NCBI RefSeq assembly: GCF_004137685.1
Contig: NZ_QYBB01000018.1
Location: 29,896 to 93,895 of the forward strand
From: Lichenibacterium minor
Lineage (GTDB): Bacteria; Pseudomonadota; Alphaproteobacteria; Rhizobiales; Beijerinckiaceae
Reading direction: 5' to 3'
Length of the DNA: 64,000 bases
A program made the translations under genes and the position numbers. Shown here in pieces: positions 1 to 11,494 of the stretch. Every line of letters begins with the position of its first letter. The first letter of the stretch is position 1. Below the pieces are notes generated by a model. That model was not told where the DNA came from, did not search any database, and saw only the letters and a list, made by a program, of their open reading frames with translations.

Positions 1-1
1 C

Positions 2-220
2 GACGTGTCGGTTTGCGGCTTCGATGGGATCGACTTCGCCGACTATTGCGAACCGACGCTCACCACGATCAGGCAACCCCGTTTCGAACTGGGGCGGACC
101 GGCGCCTACCGGCTGTTGCAGATCATCGCTGGACATTCCGAGGTCGACGCGGGCCGAACCGTCCTCCGCAACACATTGTGCCTGCGCGACTCGACGGGCC
201 GGGCTCCCCGACACGGCTAG
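2..220 (+). CDS. LacI-family transcriptional regulator, C-terminal fragment (cut by window edge)
   Basis: Only the last 72 codons are inside the window; the reading frame is open from base 2. The visible part starts with a VCGFDGIDFADY stretch followed by LTTIRQPRFELGR, the usual end of the periplasmic-binding-protein-like effector domain in LacI/GalR repressors (GFD near the last beta strand, then T-x-I-x-Q-P). The DNA-binding helix-turn-helix lies upstream of the window. The effector and target genes cannot be read from this fragment. The next gene starts 124 bp downstream, so it may be a separate transcript. Confidence 0.8.
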   Translation, partial: DVSVCGFDGIDFADYCEPTLTTIRQPRFELGRTGAYRLLQIIAGHSEVDAGRTVLRNTLCLRDSTGRAPRHG

Positions 221-344
221 CCTCCCGGGGCTCTTCCGAATGGCCCCGTGTCGGACATCCGGCCCCTGGACGGCCCGAGGCGGCGGCGGTAGCGTGGACG
301 AAACGGCGGCGCATGCGGCGCCGGACCGCACGAGGGAGAACGCC

Positions 345-632
345 ATGGCCGCCTTGACCGTCATCGCCAAGTTGAAGGCCAAGGGCGGCCGGGAAGAGGA
401 CCTCGCCGCGCTGTGCGGGAGCCTCGTCGGGCCCACGCGCGCCGAGAAGGGCTGCCTCACCTACGACCTGCACCGGTCCCACGACGACCCCGGCCTGTTC
501 ATGTTCACGGAATCCTGGGAAAGCCGCCCCCTGTGGGAGGAGCACATGAAGTCGCCCCACCTCGTGGCCTTCGGCGAGAAGCAGGACGACGTGATCGAAG
601 CCTGGGACCTCTTCACCGGCGAGAAGCTTTGA
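345..632 (+). CDS. ABM-domain (antibiotic biosynthesis monooxygenase-like) protein
   Basis: A 95-residue protein that fills one ferredoxin-like alpha/beta ABM domain. Seen: LTVIAKLKAKGGREEDL at the start, a central CLTYDLHRSHDDPGLF strand pair, and ESWESRPLWEEHMKSPHL, the typical W-x3-x-L-x2-H helix of the family. Members are small dimeric oxygenases acting on quinone-like or other aromatic substrates, or quinol/methylglyoxal-related enzymes such as YgiN; the substrate here is unknown. The start at 345 is preceded by GAGGGAGAA, a good ribosome binding site; longer upstream reading is not protein-like. It lies 25 bp before the MBL-fold gene, so the two are probably co-transcribed. Confidence 0.8.
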   Translation: MAALTVIAKLKAKGGREEDLAALCGSLVGPTRAEKGCLTYDLHRSHDDPGLFMFTESWESRPLWEEHMKSPHLVAFGEKQDDVIEAWDLFTGEKL

Positions 633-657
633 TCCGGCGTTTCGAGGAGCCGTCCCC

Positions 658-1350
658 GTGAAGATCAAGTTCTACGCCCACGCCTGCTTCCGCCTCGAGG
701 CGGACGGCGTGACGGTGATCACCGACCCCTACACGCCGGCGCCCGGAAACAGCGGGTTCGACCCGATCGACGAGCCCGCCGACGTCGTGCTGATGAGCTC
801 GGCGACCGACGACTTCCATTCCGACCCGTCGCACGTCCGCGGCGACCCGATCGTCGTCAACACGCTGGAGTTGCCGCCCGAGGGCACGGTCGTCAAGGGC
901 ATCCCGGTGCGGTCCTTCCCGGCCTACGAGAGCAGGACCTTCGACTACCGGTCGGAGTTCGGCCGGGACCCCGACGCCAACGCGCTCTACCACTTCACGC
1001 TCGGGGGCCTGCGCTTCCTCCACATGGGCGACATCGGCAACCCGGTGGCGCCCGACCAGCTCACCGCGTTGAAGGGGCAGGTCGACGTGCTGCTGGCGCT
1101 GACGGGCGAGCACGCCACCATCGCGCTCGACGACCTCGACGCCGCCATCGCGACGATCGGGCCGCGGGTCGTCATCCCCATGCATTACTTCAGCCCGAAG
1201 GGCGTGCTGAAGATCGAGCCCGTCGACCGCTTCCTCGACCGCCTGCCCCCGGAGTCGATCACCCGCGTCGGCGGCCCGGAGATGGAGCTGTCCCCCGAAA
1301 CGCTGCCGAAGGACGCCCCGCACGTCTTCGTCTTCGAGCAGTCGCGCTGA
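658..1350 (+). CDS. MBL-fold protein, UlaG-like, with degenerate metal motif
   Basis: A 230-residue protein with the overall pattern of UlaG-type metallo-beta-lactamase-fold hydrolases: an N-terminal HACFRLEADGVTVITDPY strand pair, a late LHMGDIGN (metal-bridging Asp), and a final IPMHYFSPKG (metal His). The central HxHxDH motif expected at residues 48-53 reads SATDDF, so three of the four metal ligands are replaced and only the Asp is kept. Catalysis as a normal binuclear Zn hydrolase is therefore doubtful, although neighbouring Asp/His residues (DDFHSD) could offer other ligands. The start is GTG with GAGGAGC upstream. It is 25 bp after the ABM gene and probably in the same operon. Confidence 0.75.
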   Translation: MKIKFYAHACFRLEADGVTVITDPYTPAPGNSGFDPIDEPADVVLMSSATDDFHSDPSHVRGDPIVVNTLELPPEGTVVKGIPVRSFPAYESRTFDYRSEFGRDPDANALYHFTLGGLRFLHMGDIGNPVAPDQLTALKGQVDVLLALTGEHATIALDDLDAAIATIGPRVVIPMHYFSPKGVLKIEPVDRFLDRLPPESITRVGGPEMELSPETLPKDAPHVFVFEQSR

Positions 1351-1373
1351 AGCCCGAACCCGGACCCTTCGGG

Positions 1374-2390
1374 TCACATCGCACGCGCGGGAACAGGACC
1401 TGACAGGACCCGGCGGATGGGATCGGCCTGCCGGGTCGACCCGGCCTCGGCGAGCGGGGCTGCGCCCTCGACCAGGGCGGCCAGACGGCGGACCCTGGCG
1501 GGGGTGAGGCGGAAGGCGCTCATCGGATCGGCCGAGGGGACGCGCGTCCTGCGCGCGCCATCCATCGGCGCCAAGCCGCTGGGCCAAGGGCTGACCAGCA
1601 CCGGGATGGGATCTCCCGAGCGGTTCGGCAGCGTCAGGACCCTCGTGGCACGCGAGCGTCCATCGGCGGCGGTCGCTGGGGCGACGGGCCGCGAAAGCGC
1701 TTCGCCCGCGTCCGGCCGCTCCGCGCAGGAGCGCCCTCAGCATCGTTGCAGCGACGGGGTTGGCGAGCAGCACCTTTCCGTCGGTCCCGGCCGGCACGAT
1801 GCCGACCGAAGGATGATCAGCGCCTCGACGGTGCCGTCCCTGCCCCGTCGCGCTGCGCGGAGCTCACGATGCACCTGGATGGCGCGCCGCAGGTGCGAGC
1901 TCAGCCTAGCCCCGAGATCCCGCTCAGCCGCGTCGAACATGCGCGATCCCCGCAAAACGGCGATGCCGCTCAGGATCGACCCGCCACAGGACGATCGAGC
2001 GGCGACAAACGCTCTACAGCCGCGAGGGAGCACCGGCTCATCGCAGCACTCGCCATGCCCGTACTGGGCAGGGCCCAGAATATCGACTGCCGTCGCCTGG
2101 GCTCCGGTCGACAGGCGAGCAACCGGCTGCACGAATGGTTTCGACGCGGCAAAATCCTGTACGCAGGACTTCATAAAAATATGGCCAACATCATAACGAA
2201 TATCGATTGTGGCGATATCATCAGGGCGTAACGTGACCTGACGTCCATCGAATGCTTCGGCGATCCGCTCCAGCGTGACGGGCCAGCGCTCTGGGCCGAT
2301 CGCCGCCATGTAGATGTGATCGGCGAGGATCGAAAGGAGGCGATGACCTGCACACAACCCGTCGCTCCAAGGAATCGATAGCCGGAACAT
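1374..2390 (-). pseudogene. Broken LuxR-family transcriptional regulator
   Basis: Protein-like sequence runs along the minus strand but switches frame at least twice. From 2390 to about 1800 it reads LLSILADHIYMAAIGPERW, then LSSHLRRAIQVHREL, as in LuxR-type regulators with an N-terminal sensor domain. Near 1797-1730 a second frame gives DGKVLLANPVAATML, the PAS-like segment. At 1545-1376 a third frame gives FRLTPARVRRLAALVEG, the first HTH helix, then jumps directly to STRQADPIRRVL, the normal C-terminal end. The roughly 20 residues between them that hold the recognition helix are absent. I infer at least two frameshifts plus a deletion of the DNA-contacting helix, so the gene is dead. No intact copy is visible in the window. 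Confidence 0.7.
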
Positions 2391-2621
2391 GACGTCACGG
2401 CTGACGACACGCCCGTCGGCATCGTGACAACGCAATGGAGGTTGATGAGTCGAGAAACAACGCTGCCCTACCCCATTTGGGGGATGGACGGATACCTCGG
2501 TCCCATGGCGTAAATGACAAGAACGGCGCCCCCGGAAGACAAGACTTCGCGGGCGCATCAGTCCTTCCAAGGACTGATCGCGCGTCGATCGACATCGACC
2601 GAGAAATACGAGTGACGAGAC

Positions 2622-4364
2622 GTGGCCCAGCATTGGATGAGGGATGTCGATCGTGAAGCACGCTCCTTTGGCGACGGCCGTGCAGTGCATCCCGGCAGAA
2701 CAGGCCGCTCCCCAGCAGCGGCGAGCGAGGACGTGAGCCGGCTGCCCGACCTGCACGACGGGTCCGGCGTCACCGTCGGGATCCTGTCCGACAGTTTCGA
2801 TACCGCGACGACCTTCGACCGAGACGGGAACCGCGACACCGCCGCCACCGACATCGCCGCCGGCCTGTTGCCGGCCGACCTCGCCATCCTCGACGACCAT
2901 GCCGGGGGAAGTGACGAAGGGCGCGCCATGGCGCAGATCGTCCATCGGACCGCGCCGGGCGCGTCCATCCTGTTCGACACCGCCGCGGGAGGGCAGGCCG
3001 TCTTCGCCCAGCACATCCTCGACCTCGCGGCCGCCGGAGCGAAGGTCATCGTGGACGACGTCGGCTATGCGGCCGAGCCGGACTACCAGGATGGGGTCGT
3101 GGCGCAGGCGATCGAACGGGTCACGGCTCAAGGGGTCGCGTATGTTTCGGCCGCGGGCAACAACGGTGCGGCGGGATACGAGGGCGCCTTCCGAGCCGGC
3201 GGCCATTTCAGGTGGAACGGCATCCGTTACACGGCCCAAAGCTTCTCGACCGGGGGCGGCCCTTTGGCCGACACGCTGCTCCCGATCAGCGGCCAGGCTG
3301 GGCAGGTGGCCACGATCCAGCTCGCATGGAGCCAGCCCGCGGCCTCGGCCAGTCCGGGCCGGGGGGCGACGGGCGACCTCGACCTCTTCCTGACCGACGC
3401 CCGCGGCAACGTCGTCGACCGCATCGCGGCGGCCCACGACAATGTCGGCCGGGACCCCGTCGAGGTCCTCGACCTGCACCTTCCCGAGACGGGCACCTTC
3501 GATCTGCGGGTCGGCCTGCGCGACGGGACGGAAGCGCCGGGCGACCTCAGGATCGTCGCGATCAGCGACGGCCGGCCGCTCTCGATCGGCGCCGTGTCCA
3601 GCGCCACCGGAAACGCCACGCTGATCGGCCACAAGGGCGCGCCGGGCGATATCGCGGTGGGGGCGGCCCGTTCGGCCGAAGCCTCGTCGGGCGGCGCGGC
3701 TTTCCCGGTCTCCGAACCGTTCTCGTCGGCGGGCCCGGATATGCGGCTGTTCGACGACGGCGGCGACCCGCTCCCGTCGCCCGCGGTCGGCGGCGTCTCG
3801 GTGTCGGGCAGCGACGGCGTCCCGACGTCGTTTTTCGGCCGGGGCGGGCGTGTCGATGCCGACGGCGATCCCCTGTTCTTCGGCACCTCGGCTGCCGCGC
3901 CGCAGGTCGCGGCCGTCGCGGCCCTGCTGCTGCAGCAGGATCCGCTGTTGACGCCGGCGGAGGTCCGCAGAACCCTCCAGGACACCGCCCTCCCCACGGT
4001 GGATTCGTCCGGCGCGTGGGATCCCCAAGTCGGCGGCAGCGGCTTGGTGCAGGCCGGCGCGGCCCTGGACGAGGTCGCCCGGATGGCGGCCTTCGCCGTG
4101 ACCGAAGCGGTCCCCGAGCGGGCCGGCCTCGCGGGCGCCGGTCGGGGCCGGCAGCATGGGGCGGCGGCGGACGCCGCTGGCGCTCTCGCGGCGGCCCTGC
4201 GCGGTGGTCCGGTCCACGGCGGCGCTGCGGCGATCCATGCCGGCGCGACGTTCCGCGAGATGGCGGCGGCGGGGCTGTCGGTGACGCATCCGCCCTATGG
4301 GCATCCGGACGCCTTCGACCATCCGTCGCTCGTTTTCCGGCATCACCAGCCCTTCGCGCTGTGA
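2622..4364 (+). CDS. S8/S53-like serine peptidase with Glu in place of catalytic His
   Basis: A 580-residue subtilisin-like protein. Seen: GVTVGILSDSFD (catalytic Asp near residue 57), YVSAAGNNG (oxyanion-hole Asn180) and FFGTSAAAPQVAAVAALL (nucleophile Ser423). Where subtilases have GHGTH, this protein has DEGRAMAQIVH followed by the usual APGA, so Glu99 stands at the His position. An insert of about 130 residues (200-330) resembles a beta-sandwich PPC-type domain. There is no signal peptide: the GTG start at 2622 has a poor ribosome site, and the 45 residues before the domain look random, so the N-terminus may be lost or the real start may be near 2733. The C-terminus (480-580) is low complexity. 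It is probably a secreted protease or a relic of one; activity is uncertain. Confidence 0.7.
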   Translation: MAQHWMRDVDREARSFGDGRAVHPGRTGRSPAAASEDVSRLPDLHDGSGVTVGILSDSFDTATTFDRDGNRDTAATDIAAGLLPADLAILDDHAGGSDEGRAMAQIVHRTAPGASILFDTAAGGQAVFAQHILDLAAAGAKVIVDDVGYAAEPDYQDGVVAQAIERVTAQGVAYVSAAGNNGAAGYEGAFRAGGHFRWNGIRYTAQSFSTGGGPLADTLLPISGQAGQVATIQLAWSQPAASASPGRGATGDLDLFLTDARGNVVDRIAAAHDNVGRDPVEVLDLHLPETGTFDLRVGLRDGTEAPGDLRIVAISDGRPLSIGAVSSATGNATLIGHKGAPGDIAVGAARSAEASSGGAAFPVSEPFSSAGPDMRLFDDGGDPLPSPAVGGVSVSGSDGVPTSFFGRGGRVDADGDPLFFGTSAAAPQVAAVAALLLQQDPLLTPAEVRRTLQDTALPTVDSSGAWDPQVGGSGLVQAGAALDEVARMAAFAVTEAVPERAGLAGAGRGRQHGAAADAAGALAAALRGGPVHGGAAAIHAGATFREMAAAGLSVTHPPYGHPDAFDHPSLVFRHHQPFAL

Positions 4365-4540
4365 TCCGCGGCCCGGCTGGACGGGCCGGGGGAAAGCGTC
4401 GGCCACCGGCCCTTCCGCCGGGATCCGTCGAGCCGTCGCGGTTCGCCCCGGCCGACGCCATCGGTCGAAGCTGTCCATTTTCGAAGAATGCCTTCACGCG
4501 ATCGGGCGATCGCGGTCTGCTCGAAACAAGGGTGGGGACG

Positions 4541-4924
4541 ATGAAGTATTTCAACAGCAAGCCGGTCGACGACCTCATGGACCGGCTGATTTCATTTTTC
4601 GTGTTATCGCCGGCGGATGCCGAACGCTTGTGGTCGTTCTTCCAGGACGAGATGGCGATGCGGCCGCAATCGTTTGCCGCCCTCGCGACCATGTCGGAGA
4701 CCCTGCGGGTCGCCCGCTCGTTGGAGCGGTGTCGGTCCGCCCGGCTGGAAACCCGGCACGGGCCGGGCCGATGCTCCTCGCCGACGGTGCTCACGGTGCC
4801 GCGCGACGCTGTGGAGGGTCATGGCCGCGCTGCGGCCGCGCGCGATCGGGACGAGGCCTTCCCCGACCTGGCTTCACGATCCGGCAGCGGACCGGCGCGC
4901 TCGAACATCGCCGCCGCCGGCTGA
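4541..4924 (+). CDS. Hypothetical small protein
   Basis: A 127-residue reading frame that I do not recognise. The first 60 residues look like real protein (MKYFNSKPVDDLMDRLISFF then SPADAERLWSFFQDEM), with amphipathic helices and less G+C-biased codons than the surroundings. The remainder, from about residue 65, is Arg/Gly/Pro-rich and resembles out-of-frame G+C-rich DNA, so the gene may be frameshifted after the first half. The start at 4541 follows GGGGACG, a weak ribosome site. No partner gene is evident; the glycerol operon begins 276 bp downstream. Confidence 0.4.
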   Translation: MKYFNSKPVDDLMDRLISFFVLSPADAERLWSFFQDEMAMRPQSFAALATMSETLRVARSLERCRSARLETRHGPGRCSSPTVLTVPRDAVEGHGRAAAARDRDEAFPDLASRSGSGPARSNIAAAG

Positions 4925-5043
4925 CACGGCCACGGGGCGGATCGGCGATGGGCGCGCGAGCGAAGCCGCGATCCGCATCCCCCGGCACGGCGCAGGCTCC
5001 GGAGGACGGACGAAAGACGCCGCCCGGGCGCGTCCGGGCAGCC

Positions 5044-5077
5044 TTCGCTTTCGTTCTGACCTTCGTTTTATTCGCTT
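5044..5077 (+). promoter_or_regulatory. Candidate GlpR-type operator: four TTCGYTY direct repeats
   Basis: Four copies of a TTCG(C/T)T(T/C) heptamer occur in 34 bp (5044, 5050, 5062 and 5071), about 125-155 bp before the glycerol transporter start. DeoR-type GlpR repressors of rhizobia are thought to bind TTCG-rich direct repeats upstream of glp genes, so this is a reasonable operator candidate. The placement and assignment are inference; no glpR gene is in the window. Confidence 0.35.
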
Positions 5078-5200
5078 GCCAGCCCTTCCGCCTTCGACAT
5101 ACCTTCCCTGCGTGACACGAATGAGCGCCGGCCAAGGCGCCGTTCCGGGAGGGTGAGGCATGGACGTTCGACGCCGGAGCGACATCGGGGCCCCTCGCCC

Positions 5201-6331
5201 GTGAGCCTCGTGCTCGACCGCATCGGCCTGAAGCGCGGCGACGAGGTCCACATCGCAGACGCGTCGCTCGAGTTGCACGCCGGCTCCATGAACGTGCTGC
5301 TCGGGCCGACGCTCAGCGGCAAGACCACCCTGATGCGCCTGATGGCGGGGCTCGACCGCCCGACCTCCGGCCGGCTCGTCGAGGACGGGCGCGACGTCAC
5401 GGGGCTCGGCGTGAAGCACCGCTCGGTCGCCATGGTGTACCAGCAGTTCGTCAACTACCCCACGCTGTCGGTCTACGAGAACATCGCGTCCCCGCTGCGC
5501 GTGCAGGGTCTGCCCAAGGCCGAGATCGAGAGCCGCGTCGCCCGCGCCGCCAAGCTGATGCGGCTGGAGCCCATGCTGAAGCGCACGCCCGCGCAGCTGT
5601 CGGGCGGCCAGCAGCAGCGCACCGCGCTGGCCCGCGCCCTCGTCAAGCAGGCGAAGCTCGTCCTGCTCGACGAGCCGCTCGCCAACCTCGACTACAAGCT
5701 GCGCGAAGAACTGCGCGAGGAGCTGCCGCGCATCTTCGCCGAAACCGGCGCCATCCTGGTCTATGCCACCACCGAGCCGGCGGAAGCGCTGCTGCTGCGC
5801 GGCTCCACCGCCACGCTGCGCGAAGGCCGCATCACCCAGGTGGGGCCCAGCGCCGCGCTGTACCGCGAGCCCGGCAACCTCGACGCGGCCCGCGTCTTCT
5901 CCGACCCGCCGCTGAACGAGCTCGCCTTGACGGTGTCGAACGGCGTCGCGGCCCTGGCCGACGGCTCCCGCCTGCCCGGCGACGGGGCGCTCGGCGCCCT
6001 GCCCGACGGCGCGGCGACGCTGGGGTTCCGCGCCGACGCCGCCGCCGCCGCCGTCGCGGTGGGCGGCGACGGGCGCGACCCGTCGCACCCCGCCTTCCCG
6101 GGCACGGTGGCGGTGACGGAAATCTCGGGCTCGGAAAGCTTCGTCCACATCGCCACCGACGCGGGGCTCGGCACCCTCGTGTGCCTCGTCGAGGGCGTGC
6201 ACGCCTTCGAGCCCGGCGACCGCGCCGAAGCGCGCCTCGACCTCGCCCGCGCCTTCGCGTTCGGCGCCGACGGCCGGCGCATCGCCGCCCGGCCCGCCGC
6301 GGCGCCGCGGCGCGAACCCGTGCCGGCCTGA
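5201..6331 (+). CDS. glpS: Glycerol ABC transporter ATP-binding protein GlpS
   Basis: A 376-residue ATPase of the MalK/UgpC type that powers glycerol import with GlpT at the inner membrane. Seen: Walker A GPTLSGKTT (residues about 36-44; Ser replaces the usual Gly before GK), Q-loop VYQQFVNYP, signature LSGGQQQRTALARAL, Walker B LVLLDEPLANLD. The H-loop position reads YATTEPAEAL, with Thr where His is normal, a substitution compatible with one site of an asymmetric ATPase pair. A TOBE-like regulatory domain follows from about 240. GTG at 5201 is chosen because similarity starts there. It is the first gene of the glpSTPQUV operon, 14 bp before glpT. Confidence 0.88.
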   Translation: MSLVLDRIGLKRGDEVHIADASLELHAGSMNVLLGPTLSGKTTLMRLMAGLDRPTSGRLVEDGRDVTGLGVKHRSVAMVYQQFVNYPTLSVYENIASPLRVQGLPKAEIESRVARAAKLMRLEPMLKRTPAQLSGGQQQRTALARALVKQAKLVLLDEPLANLDYKLREELREELPRIFAETGAILVYATTEPAEALLLRGSTATLREGRITQVGPSAALYREPGNLDAARVFSDPPLNELALTVSNGVAALADGSRLPGDGALGALPDGAATLGFRADAAAAAVAVGGDGRDPSHPAFPGTVAVTEISGSESFVHIATDAGLGTLVCLVEGVHAFEPGDRAEARLDLARAFAFGADGRRIAARPAAAPRREPVPA

Positions 6332-6345
6332 GGGAGCCCCGCGCC

Positions 6346-7445
<1,100 letters not shown>

Positions 7446-7446
<1 letters not shown>

Positions 7447-8336
7447 TGGACAGCCGCGTCTGGGACAACCGCGCCTGGCTCTTCGTCGTGCCGGTGATGG
7501 CCTTCGTGCTGTTCTCCTCGCTCATCCCGATGATGACCGTGGTGAACTATTCCTTTCAGGACTCGATGGGGCAGAACAGCTTCTTCTGGAACGGCCCCGG
7601 CTGGTTCCAGAACCTGCTCGACCCCACCACCGCGGTCGGGGCCCGCTTCCAGGGCGCGCTGCTGCGCAACTTCGCCTTTTCGTTCACCGTGCTCGCCATC
7701 GAGATCCCGCTCGGCATCGCGGTGGCGCTGTGCATCCCGAAATCGGGGTGGCGGGTCGGCGCCGTGCTGGTCGCCATCGCGCTGCCGCTGCTCATCCCCT
7801 ACAACGTGGTGGGCACCATCTGGCAGCTCTTTTCGCGCACCGACATCGGCCTGCTCGGCGTGGCGCTCGGCCGCTCGGGCGTGCCCTTCAACGTCACGCA
7901 GAACGCCGGCTCCGCCTGGGCCGTGATCGTGCTCATGGACGTGTGGCACTGGACGTCGATGGTGGCGCTGCTCTGCTACGCCGGCCTGAAGGCCATCCCG
8001 GACGCCTATTACCAGGCGGCGCGGATCGACGGCGCCAACCGCTGGAGCGTGTTCCGCAACATCGAGCTGCCGAAGCTGCGCAAGGTGCTGGTCATCGCCA
8101 TGCTGCTGCGCTTCATGGGCTCGTTCATGATCTATACCGAGCCCTTCACGGTGACGGGCGGGGGGCCCGGCGAGGACACGAGCTTCCTGTCGATCGACCT
8201 CGTCAAGATGGCGCTGGGCCAGGTCGACCTCGGCAACGCCGCCGCCTATTCGCTGGTCTACAACCTCATCACGCTGACGGTCTGCTGGATGTTCTTCACC
8301 TACACGACCCACGCGGATTCGAAGGACGTCGCATGA
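7446..8336 (+). CDS. glpP: Glycerol ABC transporter permease GlpP
   Basis: A 296-residue inner-membrane permease of the MalF/UgpA type with six predicted membrane spans. The EAA loop that docks on the ATPases is visible as YYQAARIDGANRWSVFRNIELPKL near residue 185. A large first extracytoplasmic loop (residues 35-70, rich in Trp and Asn) faces the binding protein. It pairs with GlpQ to form the channel for glycerol. The start overlaps the glpT stop by 1 bp and its stop overlaps the glpQ start (ATGA), so expression is translationally coupled. Confidence 0.88.
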
Positions 8337-9199
8337 GCGCTTCCGCGATCTCCGCCCCGCTCGCGACGTCCGGCACCCGCGAGGCCCGCGCGGCGCGCGG
8401 GCCCAAGGGCCGCACGATCGGCATGGCGCTCTACATGCTGTTCCTGTTCGTCCCGGTGTATTGGCTGGTCAACGCCAGCTTCAAGACCAACGCCGACATC
8501 CTGTCGGGGCTGAGCCTGTGGCCGCAGCACCCGACGCTGGAGAACTATTCCAAGATCTTCGCCGATCCCGATTGGCATTCGGCGTTCACCAACTCCATCC
8601 TGATGGTGGTCATCAACACGGTCATCTCCGTGTCGGTGGCGCTGCCGGCCGCCTACGCGTTCAGCCGTTACCGGTTCGTGGGCGACAAGCCGCTGTTCTT
8701 CTGGCTGCTGTCGAACCTCATGGCGCCGCCCGCCGTCTACGCGCTGCCGTTCTTCAACCTGTATTCGGCGACGGGGCTGTTCGACTCCATCTGGGCGGTG
8801 GCGCTGGCCCATTGCCTGTTCAACGTGCCCCTCGCGGTGTGGATCCTCGAAGGCTTCATCTCCGGCGTGCCGCGCGAGATCGACGAGACGGCGGAGATCG
8901 ACGGGTATTCGTTCCCGCGCTTCTTCGTCAAAATCTTCCTCCCGCTCATCGCCAACGGCATCGGGGTCGCGGCCTTCTTCTGCTTCATGTTCTCCTGGGT
9001 GGAACAGCTGCTCGCCACCACGCTCACCACCGTCAACGCCAAGCCCATCGCCGGCATGATGTCGCGCGCCTATTCGGCGGCCGGGCTCGACTGGGGCCTG
9101 CTCGCCGCCGCCGGCACGCTGACGATGATCCCGGGCGCGATCGTCATCTGGTTCGTGCGCAACCACATCGCCAAGGGCTTCGCCCTCGGGCGCGTGTGA
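8333..9199 (+). CDS. glpQ: Glycerol ABC transporter permease GlpQ
   Basis: A 288-residue MalG-type permease with six membrane spans starting near residue 32 after a basic cytoplasmic tail. The EAA motif reads EIDETAEIDGYSFPRFFVKIFLP. It forms the translocation pore with GlpP. Its ATG overlaps the glpP stop codon. The 25 bp to the next gene carry GAGGGGGCC, a strong ribosome site for the small membrane protein that follows. Confidence 0.88.
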   Translation: MSASAISAPLATSGTREARAARGPKGRTIGMALYMLFLFVPVYWLVNASFKTNADILSGLSLWPQHPTLENYSKIFADPDWHSAFTNSILMVVINTVISVSVALPAAYAFSRYRFVGDKPLFFWLLSNLMAPPAVYALPFFNLYSATGLFDSIWAVALAHCLFNVPLAVWILEGFISGVPREIDETAEIDGYSFPRFFVKIFLPLIANGIGVAAFFCFMFSWVEQLLATTLTTVNAKPIAGMMSRAYSAAGLDWGLLAAAGTLTMIPGAIVIWFVRNHIAKGFALGRV

Positions 9200-9224
9200 C
9201 CATCCGCGCCTGAGGGGGCCGACC

Positions 9225-9518
9225 ATGGATTCGTTGTCCGACGCCGTCGCCTGGATGGCCTGGACCTGGCAGACCGTGCTGTTCTTCGCCGCGCTCGCGG
9301 CCTGCCTCGCGGGCCTGACGGCGCTGGCGGTGTACCGGCCGGAAACGCCCCACGTCGGCGTGCTCGGCTTCGCCACCACGCGGGGCGACAGGTTCTTCGT
9401 GTCGCTGCTGCTGTCGGCCTTCATCTTCGTGGGCTTCATCCGCTTCGGCGGACAGGACTTCACCTGGCCGGGGCTGGCGGCGCTGGCCGCGACGGCGCTG
9501 ATGTTCCGCTTCGCTTGA
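9225..9518 (+). CDS. glpU: DUF2160 small membrane protein of the glycerol operon (GlpU)
   Basis: A 97-residue integral membrane protein with three hydrophobic stretches (about 15-37, 62-77 and 80-95). The motif VYRPETPHVGVLGFATTRGDRFFVSLL is typical of DUF2160 proteins, which are found almost only inside glycerol ABC operons. Position between glpQ and glpV matches GlpU of rhizobia. Its role is not known; it may be an accessory subunit of the transporter. Confidence 0.82.
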   Translation: MDSLSDAVAWMAWTWQTVLFFAALAACLAGLTALAVYRPETPHVGVLGFATTRGDRFFVSLLLSAFIFVGFIRFGGQDFTWPGLAALAATALMFRFA

Positions 9519-9616
9519 AGCGTCGCCCCTTTCGCGCCCGCCCCCTCGGGGCGCGGCGCCAAGACCAAGAGGACCCAGGGCGATCCCGCACCGGGCCACA
9601 TCAGGACGAGGAAACC

Positions 9617-11383
<1,767 letters not shown>

Positions 11384-11391
11384 CCTCGCGT

Positions 11392-11419
11392 CCCCCTTCC
11401 CCCCGCACGGGGGAGGGGG
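11392..11419 (+). repeat. G/C-run hairpin element between glpV and glpK
   Basis: An imperfect hairpin of C-runs and G-runs around a GCAC loop, followed by CCATCCGAAGGCGAGTGGCGG. This has the look of dispersed intergenic palindromes common in G+C-rich alphaproteobacteria. A related C-run/G-run block is at 29340-29450. It may attenuate transcription between glpV and glpK or stabilise the upstream message. Confidence 0.5.
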
Positions 11420-11494
11420 ACCATCCGAAGGCGAGTGGCGGGGGCCCATCGGGCGACGCACCCTCGACGAACGTCCCTTCCCCCGAGTCTCCCC

